From Sphingomonas leidyi (GTDB lineage: Bacteria; Pseudomonadota; Alphaproteobacteria; Sphingomonadales; Sphingomonadaceae), in assembly GCF_011761945.1 (NCBI RefSeq), contig NZ_JAASQV010000006.1, positions 124,001 through 188,000 on the forward strand: a DNA stretch of 64,000 nt, given 5' to 3'. The notes below the pieces were generated by a model. The model saw only the letters and a program-made list of their open reading frames with translations, made no database searches and was not told where the DNA came from. Below, piece after piece: positions 19,641 to 28,464 of the stretch (its first letter is position 1; each line of letters opens with the position of its first letter). The translations under genes were made by a program, and so were the position numbers.

Positions 19641-20099
19641 TCAGAGGGTGAGACCGATGCACAAAAGCAGGATCGCCGCCGCGCCCGCAGCGAGCTTCCC
19701 GCCGGCAACGACGCGTGCCGATCGCCCCACGCGAAGCCGCTTGCCCGTCCTGTCCATTCCGGAGCGGAGCCCGAGCACGCCGTCGGTCGCCAATACGGTG
19801 CCGATGATGAAGAGCAGAACCGAGATTGCCTTGGCAAAGCCGTGAGGTGACAGCCCGGTGACGATGAAGACCGCAACGAGCCCGATCGTGAGCAGGCCGT
19901 ACAGTGCAAATCCGATGTCGAGCAGCCCGCGCAGCCGCTTCGGCCCGTTCCAGTCCGTAGGCCGTCGAAGGAGGATCATCGGGCGCAGGCAGAGCTGGCA
20001 GCTCTCGAGATTGCTGTCGCGCGGCCAGTGATTGATCAGATGGCCGCAATGCGGGCACCCCGGTCGACGGTATGGGAATGCGGTCGCCCGGATCAGCAT
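19641..20099 (-). CDS. Membrane protein with N-terminal zinc ribbon
   Basis: Protein of 152 residues. CPHCGH near residue 15 and CQLCLRP near residue 34 form a likely zinc ribbon. Three hydrophobic segments follow (FALYGLLTIGLVAVFIVTG, ISVLLFIIGTVLATDGVLG, AGAAAILLLCIGLTL). It overlaps the DUF5818 gene by 7 bp and is the last gene of the leftward transfer operon. Role unknown. Confidence 0.55.
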   Translation of the reverse strand: MLIRATAFPYRRPGCPHCGHLINHWPRDSNLESCQLCLRPMILLRRPTDWNGPKRLRGLLDIGFALYGLLTIGLVAVFIVTGLSPHGFAKAISVLLFIIGTVLATDGVLGLRSGMDRTGKRLRVGRSARVVAGGKLAAGAAAILLLCIGLTL

Positions 20100-20308
20100 G
20101 GCGAAGTCTCCGGCGCCGGTGCCAGATAATAGGCCGTGATGGCCGCCCCGATGATCATTCCCTCGACGGTGACCGACTTACCGATCAGGTGTCCGGCGAT
20201 CACGTCCCCAACGAGCCGCCAGCGCATCCCGTCTCCCTCGATCAGCATCAGCCCACGTGGCGTCATGTCCACCACGCCGGTTAACCGGACAGGGCTGCTG
20301 GCCGTCAT
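20093..20308 (-). CDS. DUF5818 family small protein
   Basis: Protein of 71 residues with RLTGVVDMTPRGLMLIEGDG and GKSVTVEGMIIG, as in the DUF5818 family of small beta-barrel-like proteins. Function unknown. The start ATG overlaps the stop of the upstream gene as ATGA, and its end overlaps the next gene, so it is translated within an operon. Confidence 0.65.
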   Translation of the reverse strand: MTASSPVRLTGVVDMTPRGLMLIEGDGMRWRLVGDVIAGHLIGKSVTVEGMIIGAAITAYYLAPAPETSPC

Positions 20309-20808
20309 TCTGCTGCCTCGGCATAGACCCGGGTTTCCTCGGCCGAGGCGCCATTGAAGCATACCAAGGGACAGTGGAGGAGAAGCCGGCCGTGATAGTG
20401 CAGCGTGCGCCCGTCCAGCCTGATCGGATCGCGAGCGAGGCGTTGGCAGGATTTGTTCGATCGGTTCCTGAAAGCGCAGGGCGCGGCGAGCGGGGAGAGG
20501 GGCACCTTGGTCACTTCTTCCGCTTGGGATTGAGGCGGCGGTTCGCCGAAGAGGTCGCACTGTTCCATTACGGGTTCCGTTCTCCCCCCGAGTGGTGGCC
20601 GCGGTTGCCAGCGCTGGACCATGGCGGCGTGAAGTCGTCGCGAGATTTTCCGTCGATTCAACGAAGCGCTGCCAAGCGGCGTTGACTTCGTCTTCGGCGC
20701 GTTTGCGTCCCTCGCTGCCTTGCCGAAGCCCCAGCGGAGCTTGCCGGGATCAACCTTCTGCCGCTGGCGATACCGCTCGCGCGTATAGTCGCGGTCGTCG
20801 ATCGCCAC
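20305..20808 (-). CDS. Hypothetical protein
   Basis: Basic protein of 167 residues starting at a GTG whose first base overlaps the TAG of the gene before it (TAGTG). The N-terminus IDDRDYTRERYRQRQK is highly charged, and the C-terminal part (RTLHYHGRLLLHCPLVC) looks beta-rich. The unusual composition (Arg, Pro) makes the exact frame less certain, but overlaps on both sides support it. No family recognised. Confidence 0.45.
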   Translation of the reverse strand: MAIDDRDYTRERYRQRQKVDPGKLRWGFGKAARDANAPKTKSTPLGSASLNRRKISRRLHAAMVQRWQPRPPLGGRTEPVMEQCDLFGEPPPQSQAEEVTKVPLSPLAAPCAFRNRSNKSCQRLARDPIRLDGRTLHYHGRLLLHCPLVCFNGASAEETRVYAEAAE

Positions 20809-21128
20809 TACGCAGCCCCTTCGACGCTGGATTGATAGTAGACGCCTTGGTCGCGGTGCATCGCGATCTTCAGAAAGGCGGGGCACTCGACAAGCACCGC
20901 CAACCACGCCGCGCACTCGGCCCTTCCGAGCGCCGACGAGTGACTGGCCAGTTCCACCCAGACGAGGAGGGCGAGGCCGGCGATAGTCCCGATGCGGACG
21001 TCCCGCCGAAGGCCGGCAGGAAGCTTTAGAATGCTCGGTAGGCGCACCCATGCCGGGCTGGCGAGATCACCCCTGAGGTACAGCGGCGATGCGGCGTAGA
21101 TCGCCAGTATGATCTGGGTCTCAAGCAT
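20808..21128 (-). CDS. Small membrane-associated hypothetical protein
   Basis: Protein of 106 residues with a hydrophobic start (MLETQIILAIYAASPLYL) and a second hydrophobic segment (IGTIAGLALLVWVELASH). It overlaps the end of the DUF2726 gene by 8 bp. It is part of the leftward operon after the relaxase gene. No known family. Confidence 0.5.
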   Translation of the reverse strand: MLETQIILAIYAASPLYLRGDLASPAWVRLPSILKLPAGLRRDVRIGTIAGLALLVWVELASHSSALGRAECAAWLAVLVECPAFLKIAMHRDQGVYYQSSVEGAA

Positions 21129-21654
21129 GGTTCGCCCCCCGATCCGCGATCGCGCCCGCAGATCGATCCGAATGAAGCAACGGTGCGAGCGCCTCACGGA
21201 CATTCGCCAGCGTCGGCTTGGTCTTTGCCGCGATGCGGATCGTCGTGTAGCCAGCGCCCGATGTCATCGCATCACGCTTTGCGTCGGTCGCGGCGTTATG
21301 GGTATAGTCGTCGACCTCGATCAAGGCGACGATCGTTCCAGTCTCCCGGTCCTGCACTACGAAGTCGATGATCTTCTGCGAGAAGCTGTTTCGATCAGCG
21401 GGGGACACCTTGCGCCCGAGCCGACGTGGAACCTGCAGGAGAGCCCCCATTGCCACCTGCGCGTGGATGCGGTGTGCGGGCAGGGCGCGCTCGATCGCCG
21501 CGAGCATGGCCAGCTCGCGGTCGGTAAGAAAGCGCTTGGCCACCGGCGCGGGCGGTCCACTCGGTGCCGCCGCGCTTTTCACCAGCGCAAGTATAATGAC
21601 CGCGCAGACGATAAGAAATACGGTCGCGATTGGCGATCCGAACAGTTGTGTCAT
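21121..21654 (-). CDS. DUF2726 domain protein with N-terminal membrane anchor
   Basis: Protein of 177 residues. A membrane segment (ATVFLIVCAVIILALVKSA) is followed by a DUF2726-like domain: KRFLTDRELAMLAAIERALP, then SQKIIDFVVQDRETGTIVAL and VDDYTHNAATDAKRDAM. The domain is distantly related to restriction-endonuclease folds and occurs in many plasmid proteins. The ATG at 21654 is chosen because upstream codons look unnatural. It lies in the transfer operon. Confidence 0.7.
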   Translation of the reverse strand: MTQLFGSPIATVFLIVCAVIILALVKSAAAPSGPPAPVAKRFLTDRELAMLAAIERALPAHRIHAQVAMGALLQVPRRLGRKVSPADRNSFSQKIIDFVVQDRETGTIVALIEVDDYTHNAATDAKRDAMTSGAGYTTIRIAAKTKPTLANVREALAPLLHSDRSAGAIADRGANHA

Positions 21655-21713
21655 TGCGTCACCCCTCGGAATGGAAGGCGCGGCCAACAACCGGGGCCGC
21701 GCCGGTCTGCCGG

Positions 21714-21914
21714 TTACCAGCCGTCGCGGCGCCCCTCGCCGCTGTCCTTGAGCCCACGCCGGTCCAGACTGGAGCGCCGGATCTCCAGTTCAACGCCATC
21801 GCCCTTGTCGCGGGTTCGGATGTCGCGGGGATCCACATTGTTGCGCTTGGCGAAGTCCTCGGCTGCCTTGTCGCTGCCGAACTTGCCGACGTCGTCGAAA
21901 TCCCATCCACTCAT
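21714..21914 (-). CDS. Small acidic/basic hypothetical protein
   Basis: Soluble protein of 66 residues starting MSGWDFDDVGKFGSDKAAED. It is rich in Asp, Arg and Lys, with no recognised family. A GGAGACGA site precedes the ATG. It lies 39 bp after the relaxase stop in the same direction, as part of the transfer operon. Confidence 0.6.
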   Translation of the reverse strand: MSGWDFDDVGKFGSDKAAEDFAKRNNVDPRDIRTRDKGDGVELEIRRSSLDRRGLKDSGEGRRDGW

Positions 21915-21953
21915 CGTCGTCTCCTTCAATCCGGCGGTCCGGCCGGTCGGTCG

Positions 21954-24900
21954 TCACAGATCGAGCCCCAGGCTGCGTTCCGGCAGCGGCGGCAGCACGT
22001 CGCTGCGGTCGGGCTTGAGCTCGGGCGGTGATTTGAGGGGATCGCCCGGTGCAGACGCAGCCTGGCCCTTCCCGGCAGTCGGAAGCGGCGGGTCGCCTGG
22101 CAAAGGCGGCAAGTCCGACAGATCGACAGGGCCGGGATCGAATTTTTCGCGCGGGCTGGTGCCCGTGCCGCGTTCCCGGTCGACGTCGAGCCGACCCACC
22201 GTTTCGAGCGCCGAGGTCTTGTTTCCGGGGTTGTTGTCGAGCTGGCGCTCGAGCTTCGCTTTATCGTCCACCACCATCGTCATTTCGTCGCGAACGCGGG
22301 TGACGCCGACGTTGAACAGGCGCTGGTTGGACAGGTTGCGCTCCTGGCTCGACATGACGGTGATCGCCTTGTCGGTGGTGATGCCCTGCGCCATGTGCAT
22401 GTTCAGCGAGTAAGCGAGGTCGAGCCGCGACAGCATCGGATCGCCCAGGTCGAGCGTCAGCCGCTCCTTGCTCGCGGTTTCGACGGTGACGCCGCTCGCA
22501 TCGATGGTGAGGACGCGTGCGAGGGCGGCGTTGTGGAGCCCCCTCCCCTTGTCGTTGGCGGTCCAGCGAATGCGATCGCCTTCGCGCAGATGAAGATCTT
22601 TCTTCTCGCTGAGCTGAAGGCGGTCGCGCTTCTCGGTTGGCGAGAGTTTCTGTGGGTCGAACCGGATGCGCCGGCGACCGTCGAGAAGATCGACCTTGCC
22701 GTTGGGGTGGACCTTGTCGACGTCGTAGCGGCCGGCGGCGAGGCCGACGTCCTGACCGCCTCCCCTGCCTACCTCGAGGGTTTGTCCGGGCCGGTAGGTG
22801 GATGCGTACCGCAACTCCTCGCGCGTGGTATTCACCCGCTCGTAGACGGTGAGGTGAATCCCCTCGCCGCGCACGGTCTTCTCGGCCGCAAGCCCGTCCT
22901 GAATGCGTTGATTGATGATCGCGCGCGAGGCGCGGCCCGACGCGAACACCGCCGTCGACTCCCGATCGGCGCTCGAGAGTCCGAGCCACATTTCGGCTGC
23001 GTGCAAGGCCGGGCTATTGTGCTCGATGACGCTGTCGCCAAGCACCTTCATGGCCTTGCCCGCTTCGCCGACATTGGCCAGGGCCGCGACGGTGCGCAGC
23101 TGATCGGTGCGCTGGCGGATGTTCTCGTCCATGCGCGCCATGGTTCCCCCGCCGGCCTGGATGAGCGCGAACGACTTTCCGGCATCGATCGAGGAGAGCT
23201 GCTGCCGGTCGCCAACGAGAACGAGTTTGTCGACGCCCAGCGCGGCCGAGATTTGATGGAGCTTCAGCATGTCGTCGCTCGACACCATCGAGGTCTCGTC
23301 GACGACGAGCATCTGGCCGCCGAACACGGCCCGCGCCTGCTCATAGGCGTCGCCCTGCCGGTTCGTGACGTGCCGCTCGTTGGCAAGAATGAAGGAGGCG
23401 ATGGTCTGGGACTTGATTCCGGCGCCCTCTGCGAGGTCCGCCACCATCTTGTTCTGGAAGGCGAGGCCCGTGACGGCCCGCCCCTCCGCCTCGGCGACCC
23501 GCGCGACGGACTGCAGCATGGTCGACTTGCCGGCGCCGGCTATGCCCTGCACCACCACCGTCCGGTCCTCCGAAGAGACAATCAGTGTGGCGGCGGCGAG
23601 CTGCCCGGCGTTGAGCTCGCGATCCGCATGTGCCTGCAAGCGCTCGGGAGCCTCGCTGGCCGCAATCATCGGAGTGGAAGCGCCCTTCCCCTGCTCCACC
23701 GCCTTGAGAATGCGCTCCTCGGTCCTGAGGGCCTCCTGCGTGGTCACCATGCGGGGCCGGGTGTCGCCCACGCGCGCCTCGCCCGCGATCAGCTGGCCGC
23801 GTTCCACAAGCTGAGCGATCCGCCGCTCGACATGGTCGACCGTGACGCCCTTCAGACCGAGATCCAGAGCGGTCTTGCCGAGCTGGTTGACGTTGAAGGC
23901 GGCTTCACGCTCGGAAAGCATGCGCACGGCGGACGCAACAGCCAGCTGCGCACGAGCTTCTGCCGGCGAGTGGGTCACCCGAGCCAGGCCCCGATCGACG
24001 AGAGGATCGTGCGGCTTGAGGACGTCGCCAAGCTTTTCCCAGGCGTTCGTAAGCGCCTCGGAGACGGCGCGATAGCCGCGCTCGAGAGCGCTTCCCGGCT
24101 CGCGCTGTTCGGATCTTGCAAGCGCCGCCTCGAGCAGGGCCTTGCCATCGAAGCCGAGGGCCGCCGCCTTCTCGATCCACTCGCGTCGGAGGCCGTCGCG
24201 GTCCTCAACATTCAGCTTGGGATCGCGCGTATTGGTGGTGACGCTGTCGCGCCCTTTGGGAGAGGTAATGCCGAGCTCGGCCGCCTTCTCGAGAATGGCT
24301 TCGCGGCGCTGGCTGAACGCCTCCAGCACCGCCTTGGGGACACCGGCTACCTCGAACGTCCCGTGCTTGCCCTTGAGCTCTAGCCTGTAGCCCAGCTTCT
24401 CCATCTCCTCGCGCAGGAAGGCGTGGTAGATCGAGCCGATCACCGTGTTGTTGCTCCAGATCTTGTCGGCATGGAGCGCCTGCCATTTGCCGTCGGGCAT
24501 CTTGGTCAGGTTGGCGATTACTGCGTGGACGTGCGCCTGAGGATCGAGGGCGCGGCTCGTGTCATGCTGGAACAAGGCGAAGACGAGGTTGCCGGTCTGC
24601 ACCGGAACCTTGCGCCCTTCCACGTCCTTGCGCCCTTCGGCGAGGTTCTTCTCGACCCAGGCCATCGCCCGCGCGACCGCCTTCATGTTGGCGCCGTTCT
24701 CGCCGAGGATCCGCTTGTCGCCGGTGACATAGGCGAGCAGCGACACCGACTTCGGAGCCGAGAAGGTGAGGTCGACGCCCGATCGCCGGTTCTCGACCTG
24801 TGCCACGCCCTCCCCGCTCGGCAGAATACCGTTCAGGATGCCTTCGAAGGCATCCTTCGCCACCTCGCCGGACAAGCCCAGGTCGGAGGCGCCCTCGCCG

Positions 24901-25004
24901 CCCCAGGCACTGACCTCCGAGCTGTCGTCGACGGTGTAATAGTCGTCCTTGGCGAAGTAGCCGGCGGCGCCGGAGGCGGAACGGACGGAGGCGACCGAGA
25001 GCAC
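21954..25004 (-). CDS. MobF family conjugative relaxase/helicase (TrwC/TraI type)
   Basis: Protein of 1,016 residues that nicks oriT and unwinds the transferred strand. Tyr16 and Tyr22/Tyr23 align with the catalytic tyrosines of TrwC, and His147, His158 and His160 (DPQAHVHAVIAN) form the metal site. The C-terminal half is a RecD-like helicase with Walker A GIAGAGKSTML near residue 500 and MLVVDETSMVSSDD. The proline-rich tail is probably disordered. It starts 3 bp after the coupling protein gene. The order RHH, coupling protein, relaxase matches trwABC of R388. Confidence 0.95.
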   Translation of the reverse strand: MLSVASVRSASGAAGYFAKDDYYTVDDSSEVSAWGGEGASDLGLSGEVAKDAFEGILNGILPSGEGVAQVENRRSGVDLTFSAPKSVSLLAYVTGDKRILGENGANMKAVARAMAWVEKNLAEGRKDVEGRKVPVQTGNLVFALFQHDTSRALDPQAHVHAVIANLTKMPDGKWQALHADKIWSNNTVIGSIYHAFLREEMEKLGYRLELKGKHGTFEVAGVPKAVLEAFSQRREAILEKAAELGITSPKGRDSVTTNTRDPKLNVEDRDGLRREWIEKAAALGFDGKALLEAALARSEQREPGSALERGYRAVSEALTNAWEKLGDVLKPHDPLVDRGLARVTHSPAEARAQLAVASAVRMLSEREAAFNVNQLGKTALDLGLKGVTVDHVERRIAQLVERGQLIAGEARVGDTRPRMVTTQEALRTEERILKAVEQGKGASTPMIAASEAPERLQAHADRELNAGQLAAATLIVSSEDRTVVVQGIAGAGKSTMLQSVARVAEAEGRAVTGLAFQNKMVADLAEGAGIKSQTIASFILANERHVTNRQGDAYEQARAVFGGQMLVVDETSMVSSDDMLKLHQISAALGVDKLVLVGDRQQLSSIDAGKSFALIQAGGGTMARMDENIRQRTDQLRTVAALANVGEAGKAMKVLGDSVIEHNSPALHAAEMWLGLSSADRESTAVFASGRASRAIINQRIQDGLAAEKTVRGEGIHLTVYERVNTTREELRYASTYRPGQTLEVGRGGGQDVGLAAGRYDVDKVHPNGKVDLLDGRRRIRFDPQKLSPTEKRDRLQLSEKKDLHLREGDRIRWTANDKGRGLHNAALARVLTIDASGVTVETASKERLTLDLGDPMLSRLDLAYSLNMHMAQGITTDKAITVMSSQERNLSNQRLFNVGVTRVRDEMTMVVDDKAKLERQLDNNPGNKTSALETVGRLDVDRERGTGTSPREKFDPGPVDLSDLPPLPGDPPLPTAGKGQAASAPGDPLKSPPELKPDRSDVLPPLPERSLGLDL

Positions 25005-25007
25005 TGG

Positions 25008-27311
25008 CTAGATCCCCATGTCCATGCCGTCAGGCTCGCGGCCGGCGGAGAAATCCTGGCGTAGCTCGACGATCGTCTGATCCTCGACCCGCGGCGCGCT
25101 GTGATGGCTGCGACCGTCCTTTCGATCATCACGTTCTCGGGCCTGCGCTGCCTCCTGCTCTGCTGCCGCGCGCGCAGTCTGTGCGATGTCGGCCGCATGT
25201 TGACGGGGTGCCTGTCCGTCGCGGTCGGCGTTGTTTTCGTGAACCGCCTTGCTGGTCGATTCCTTCTCCGCATCGACCTCGGCAGACAGGATGCGCGCGG
25301 CCATTTCCTTCGCCACGTTGACCGGCTCTACCACCTCCTGGATCACCTGGCCGGCACCATCACGCCCACCGGCTTCACCACCCCCTTCTCCGTCGAACAC
25401 TTCCTCTCCGCGCTTCGATCGCACCGGCTTCATGTCGGGGCGGGGCAGGAAGCCGTCCGCGACCTGGGGATAGTCCTTCCAGACGAGCTTGATCCGAGCG
25501 GCCGGGAAGCCGTCGGGGAACTTCACGAAGCCATGCATCGAGGGCAGGTTCGTGATGTCGTCGGCGATCACGAGCGGTTCGACCTGCTTGCGCGGAGTCA
25601 GCGTCGAGGCGTCGCGCGTGTTGTTGTAGCCGTAGCTGTAGGCCTCATCCATCTGGCGGACTTCGCGGTTGCCGATATAGCGGGCGCACTGCTCGGCGGT
25701 GTCGAGATCGGCGGTCGCGAGGATGAGCTTGGAGCGGGCAAGCGAGGCGAGATTGCGGGCGCCCTGCTCGCCATAGACCTCGACCAGCTTTTCGAAGCTG
25801 TGGATGCCGAGGATCATTGCGCCGCCGAAGGCGCGGGCCGTCTGAAGGCCATTCTCGATGGCTGGCAGCCGGTGAAGTGCGCCGAGCTCGTCGAACATGA
25901 ACCAGGTGCGCAGCGACCGCGTGCGCGGCATGGTCATGAGCCGGTTGATGGCGAGGTCCATCCAGAGCGTCAGCAGCGCCCGGTTCATCGGCATGTCGAC
26001 GTAATTTGAGGTGATGAAAAGGATGGAGCCTGGCTTCTTCTCACCCGTGATCCATTCGCGGATCGAGAAGCGCGGACCCTCGTCTGGCAGGAAGCGGAGG
26101 ACCTGCGCGTTCGTGTTGAAGACGGCGCGGATCGACTCCGCCATGCGGGCGGCTTCCGGGGCCGTCAGAGGGTCGGCGATGGTGTTCTGAAGGTAGCGGT
26201 GAACGCGCTTTAGATCGGCCGTCATCAGATGTTCCGACAGCGCGAGATTGGTGGTCTCACCACGCTCCTGCAGGCGGACGCACATTTCGATGAAGAGAGT
26301 TCGCGCCGCGAGCGCCCAGAACGGTTCTGAGGAGCCGCCGTCCGACGGGATCAGGGCCGCAGCGGCGGCGGTAAACTCACTGTGGGTGCAGCAGTCCGAA
26401 AAGATCGACCATGCCGGGCAGCGCCGGTCCATCGGATTGAGGATCGTATCGCGCTCGGGGTCATAGAATGCCTCGACATAGGCACCGGTGAGATCAAAGA
26501 TGACGGCGCTGTCCTGACGCTCGCGCATCTGCTTGACGAGGCTGCGCAGCTCGGTCGTCTTGCCCGACCCGGTGGTGCCGACCAGCATCGTGTGCGACTG
26601 TTCCATCCGGTGCGGGAACGGGATGCCGGCGAGTATGTAGGGATGGTGGATCCCGGCGGCCTTGCGCGCCGCAAAGGGCAGTTGCAGCACCTGCCGCGGC
26701 GAGAGGTCGGGCAGGCACTCCCGGGCTTCCTTTTCGAACGCCGCCTGGTTGTGTTGGGACACCTCCGCGAGAAGCAGTTCGCGCTCGACTAGCATGGCGC
26801 CCCGCTCGTGTCGCTCCTGCAGGATCGACCGGCCCCGACGCCGCGAAATATCGACGAACCAGATGGTCAGCGGGATCGTGAGAAAGACGGAGACGAGGAT
26901 GGCGCCGAGCAGGCCCCGCACGGCCACACTCCAGGCCCTCTGGACCTCGGGCATATACTGCACGACCGCCATGATCGTGCGGTGGATTTCGCCGTTGGGG
27001 AGGGTGACGTTGACCCGCTTGGCAGGGTCCAGTCCGACCCAGTCCCAAAGCATCGCGTAGAGCTTCATGCAGACGAGCTGGAAGCCGTGCTCGTCGAGCT
27101 TGAGCGATAAGATGATGAACCAGGCCGCGAGGAAGGCGAAGAACCACAGGATGAAGGGCAGCTTCGCGCCCGAGAACCACATCAGCATCTCGTGGGTGAG
27201 AAGCTGGCTTCCGCGCGTGAAATTGCCGGCGTTGCGATGGACTTTGCCCCGCGCCGAATGATGGGTCAGGGGTATGGCGCGGCCATCGGTGCGGATGTCC
27301 TTACGCGCCAT
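25008..27311 (-). CDS. Type IV coupling protein (TraD/TrwB/VirD4 family)
   Basis: Membrane ATPase of 767 residues that hands the relaxase-DNA complex to the mating pore. Two N-terminal membrane segments (PFILWFFAFLAAWFIILSL and AILVSVFLTIPLTIWF) precede the motor domain. Walker A is MLVGTTGSGKTTELRSL and the Walker B region is WFMFDELGALHRLP. The C-terminal tail is charged. The ATG at 27311 overlaps the ribbon-helix-helix gene by 11 bp. No mating-pore genes are in the window, so the pore must come from elsewhere on the plasmid or from a helper. Confidence 0.93.
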   Translation of the reverse strand: MARKDIRTDGRAIPLTHHSARGKVHRNAGNFTRGSQLLTHEMLMWFSGAKLPFILWFFAFLAAWFIILSLKLDEHGFQLVCMKLYAMLWDWVGLDPAKRVNVTLPNGEIHRTIMAVVQYMPEVQRAWSVAVRGLLGAILVSVFLTIPLTIWFVDISRRRGRSILQERHERGAMLVERELLLAEVSQHNQAAFEKEARECLPDLSPRQVLQLPFAARKAAGIHHPYILAGIPFPHRMEQSHTMLVGTTGSGKTTELRSLVKQMRERQDSAVIFDLTGAYVEAFYDPERDTILNPMDRRCPAWSIFSDCCTHSEFTAAAAALIPSDGGSSEPFWALAARTLFIEMCVRLQERGETTNLALSEHLMTADLKRVHRYLQNTIADPLTAPEAARMAESIRAVFNTNAQVLRFLPDEGPRFSIREWITGEKKPGSILFITSNYVDMPMNRALLTLWMDLAINRLMTMPRTRSLRTWFMFDELGALHRLPAIENGLQTARAFGGAMILGIHSFEKLVEVYGEQGARNLASLARSKLILATADLDTAEQCARYIGNREVRQMDEAYSYGYNNTRDASTLTPRKQVEPLVIADDITNLPSMHGFVKFPDGFPAARIKLVWKDYPQVADGFLPRPDMKPVRSKRGEEVFDGEGGGEAGGRDGAGQVIQEVVEPVNVAKEMAARILSAEVDAEKESTSKAVHENNADRDGQAPRQHAADIAQTARAAAEQEAAQARERDDRKDGRSHHSAPRVEDQTIVELRQDFSAGREPDGMDMGI

Positions 27312-27591
27312 GGTATTGCTCCAGGCGCTTGTCCGCATTGGCGATGATCCGCTCGCGGAATTCGGGATATTGCTCGCTGATGATGACGTCGAGCGCGAGC
27401 TGCATGAACTCGCTGATCCGCGCCAATCGGCGGTGGCTGGACGTGATGACGCTCGCCGTGCCGAGATAGGCATCGACTGCCGCCCGGATGATCTCGGAGG
27501 GCTTGCATTCCTGGTCCGTCGCGAGGGCCAGAATGCGATCATACTGCTGGCGGTCGAGCCGGACCGTGCAGTGCCGTGTCGTCGAGGACAA
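27301..27591 (-). CDS. Ribbon-helix-helix relaxosome protein (TrwA/TraY-like)
   Basis: Protein of 96 residues. The N-terminus HCTVRLDRQQYDRILALATD with KPSEIIRAAVDAYL is a ribbon-helix-helix DNA-binding domain. The C-terminal helix FMQLALDVIISEQYPEFRER is a likely oligomerisation part. By position before the coupling protein and relaxase genes, it is the counterpart of TrwA of R388. It is expected to bind oriT and repress its own operon. Candidate sites are the CGTGGCAC repeats at 27693-27772 upstream. Confidence 0.85.
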   Translation of the reverse strand: MSSTTRHCTVRLDRQQYDRILALATDQECKPSEIIRAAVDAYLGTASVITSSHRRLARISEFMQLALDVIISEQYPEFRERIIANADKRLEQYHGA

Positions 27592-27692
27592 ACCAGCCTC
27601 CTAGCAGAGAGGCTGGTGGGGACCTGAGAAAGCGTGTGGAGATATAACCGATCGCGCGGTGGGCGGCAAAGAGAAATGGGGAACACAGAGCG

Positions 27693-27772
27693 CGTGGCAC
27701 CACGTGGCACGGCTAAGTCACTGAAAGCTTGGGATAAACAGACTCCCTCGCGAACGTCCCACGCCGTGGCAC
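27693..27772. repeat. Three CGTGGCAC direct repeats upstream of transfer operon
   Basis: CGTGGCAC occurs at 27693-27700, 27703-27710 and 27765-27772. The first two are spaced by 10 bp, one helical turn, and the first forms the palindrome CGTGGCACCACG with what follows. They lie about 100-180 bp upstream of the ribbon-helix-helix gene, and are likely relaxosome protein binding sites within oriT. Confidence 0.5.
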
Positions 27773-27815
27773 GCTCTCCGGTCGCCCTAAGCTATTGAGG
27801 GAACACGGGAATCCT

Positions 27816-27839
27816 GCACCTTCAGGTGCGTAGGGTGTG
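27816..27839 (+). other. oriT: Predicted oriT core: hairpin and nic site
   Basis: A perfect 6-bp hairpin GCACCT-TC-AGGTGC (27816-27829) is followed by GTAGGGTGT then GCGC. The layout matches the R388 nic region, where a GCACC/GGTGC hairpin is followed by nine bases up to the nick. The sequence GCGTAGGGTGT is one base from GCGTGGGGTGT at the F nic site. The nick is predicted between 27838 and 27839 on the plus strand. The surrounding 27592-28217 is non-coding. Transfer would then proceed rightwards, with the transfer genes entering last. Confidence 0.72.
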
Positions 27840-28004
27840 CGCATATCCCAAGAGACCGCTATATGGTCCCGGACCTGTCCGGAGGTCGTTGGAAATGGCC
27901 CGTAGCCGGGTCCGGCTGGGCAGAGGTCCGCCGGCAGGCGGAACGGCGAGAATCGACCCGCGCGAAGTCAGGGGCCACCAGCGGGCGCCTTGGTCAGGCG
28001 AGGA

Positions 28005-28131
28005 TCGTCACCCGAATGGGCGGAGACAAGGCGCTTGCCTTGGCTCCGTGAGGTTGGGTTGCCGGGCCCCAACGGGGTGCGGCAGCCCTAGCGAATAGAG
28101 CCGTCATCGGGCGTGAAGCCCGATGCGCCCC
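28005..28131 (+). repeat. Structured intergenic repeat E2, copy A
   Basis: This stretch begins GATCGTCACCCGAATGGGCG, followed by GAGAC, GGCTCCG and TAGAGC blocks. It ends in a perfect 8-bp hairpin CATCGGGC/GCCCGATG followed by CG. A second copy at 32055-32143 keeps the blocks in order, and its last hairpin has different but still pairing bases, so a structured RNA or ssDNA element is likely. It lies between oriT and the first leading-region gene. Confidence 0.5.
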
Positions 28132-28217
28132 CGCACCATTCTTCTCCTTCCGGGGCGGAGGCTCTCCCGCTATGGTCGGACTGTTCATAGCCCGATCAGC
28201 CTTGAACAGAGGCACCT

Positions 28218-28436
28218 ATGGCAAAGACACTGGAACAGGAGCGCGCAGCGTTCGAAGCGGATGCACAGCGATTGGAGGAACGGCGCCGAAAGCTCGAAGA
28301 GCGAGAGCGCGAGCAGGCCATAACGGCGGTGGAAAAAGCGGGCCTGCTGAAGCTTGAAATCAGGCGGCTGACCGCGATCGTCGAGCGGGTAAAATCGCTC
28401 GGAATCGACGAGGTTGAAAAGCGGCTGAGGGCCTGA
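28218..28436 (+). CDS. Small coiled-coil protein next to oriT
   Basis: Charged protein of 72 residues, almost wholly helical. Residues 4-40 (EQERAAFEADAQRLEERRRK and on) form a coiled coil rich in Glu and Arg, and the C-terminus is LTAIVERVKSLGIDEVEKRL. It lies about 380 bp from the predicted nick, on the leading side, and is transcribed away from oriT. It could be a relaxosome or mobilisation accessory, but no family is recognised. Confidence 0.65.
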   Translation: MAKTLEQERAAFEADAQRLEERRRKLEEREREQAITAVEKAGLLKLEIRRLTAIVERVKSLGIDEVEKRLRA

Positions 28437-28464
28437 ACCCAGCCTGCCGCGGCAGCGCCGCGGC

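Noticed and set aside
22395-24383. Long plus-strand open frame of over 600 codons
   Set aside because: It is antisense to the well-supported MobF relaxase, and its translation has the His/Arg/Leu/Gly-rich look of a shadow frame in GC-rich DNA.
19641-27591. Type IV secretion (mating pore) genes in the transfer region
   Set aside because: No VirB-like proteins were recognised; only the relaxase, coupling protein, RHH protein and small unknowns are present.
27312-27710. N-terminal extension of the coupling protein
   Set aside because: The extended part overlaps the ribbon-helix-helix gene in another frame and has low-complexity shadow composition; the ATG at 27311 gives the normal N-terminus.
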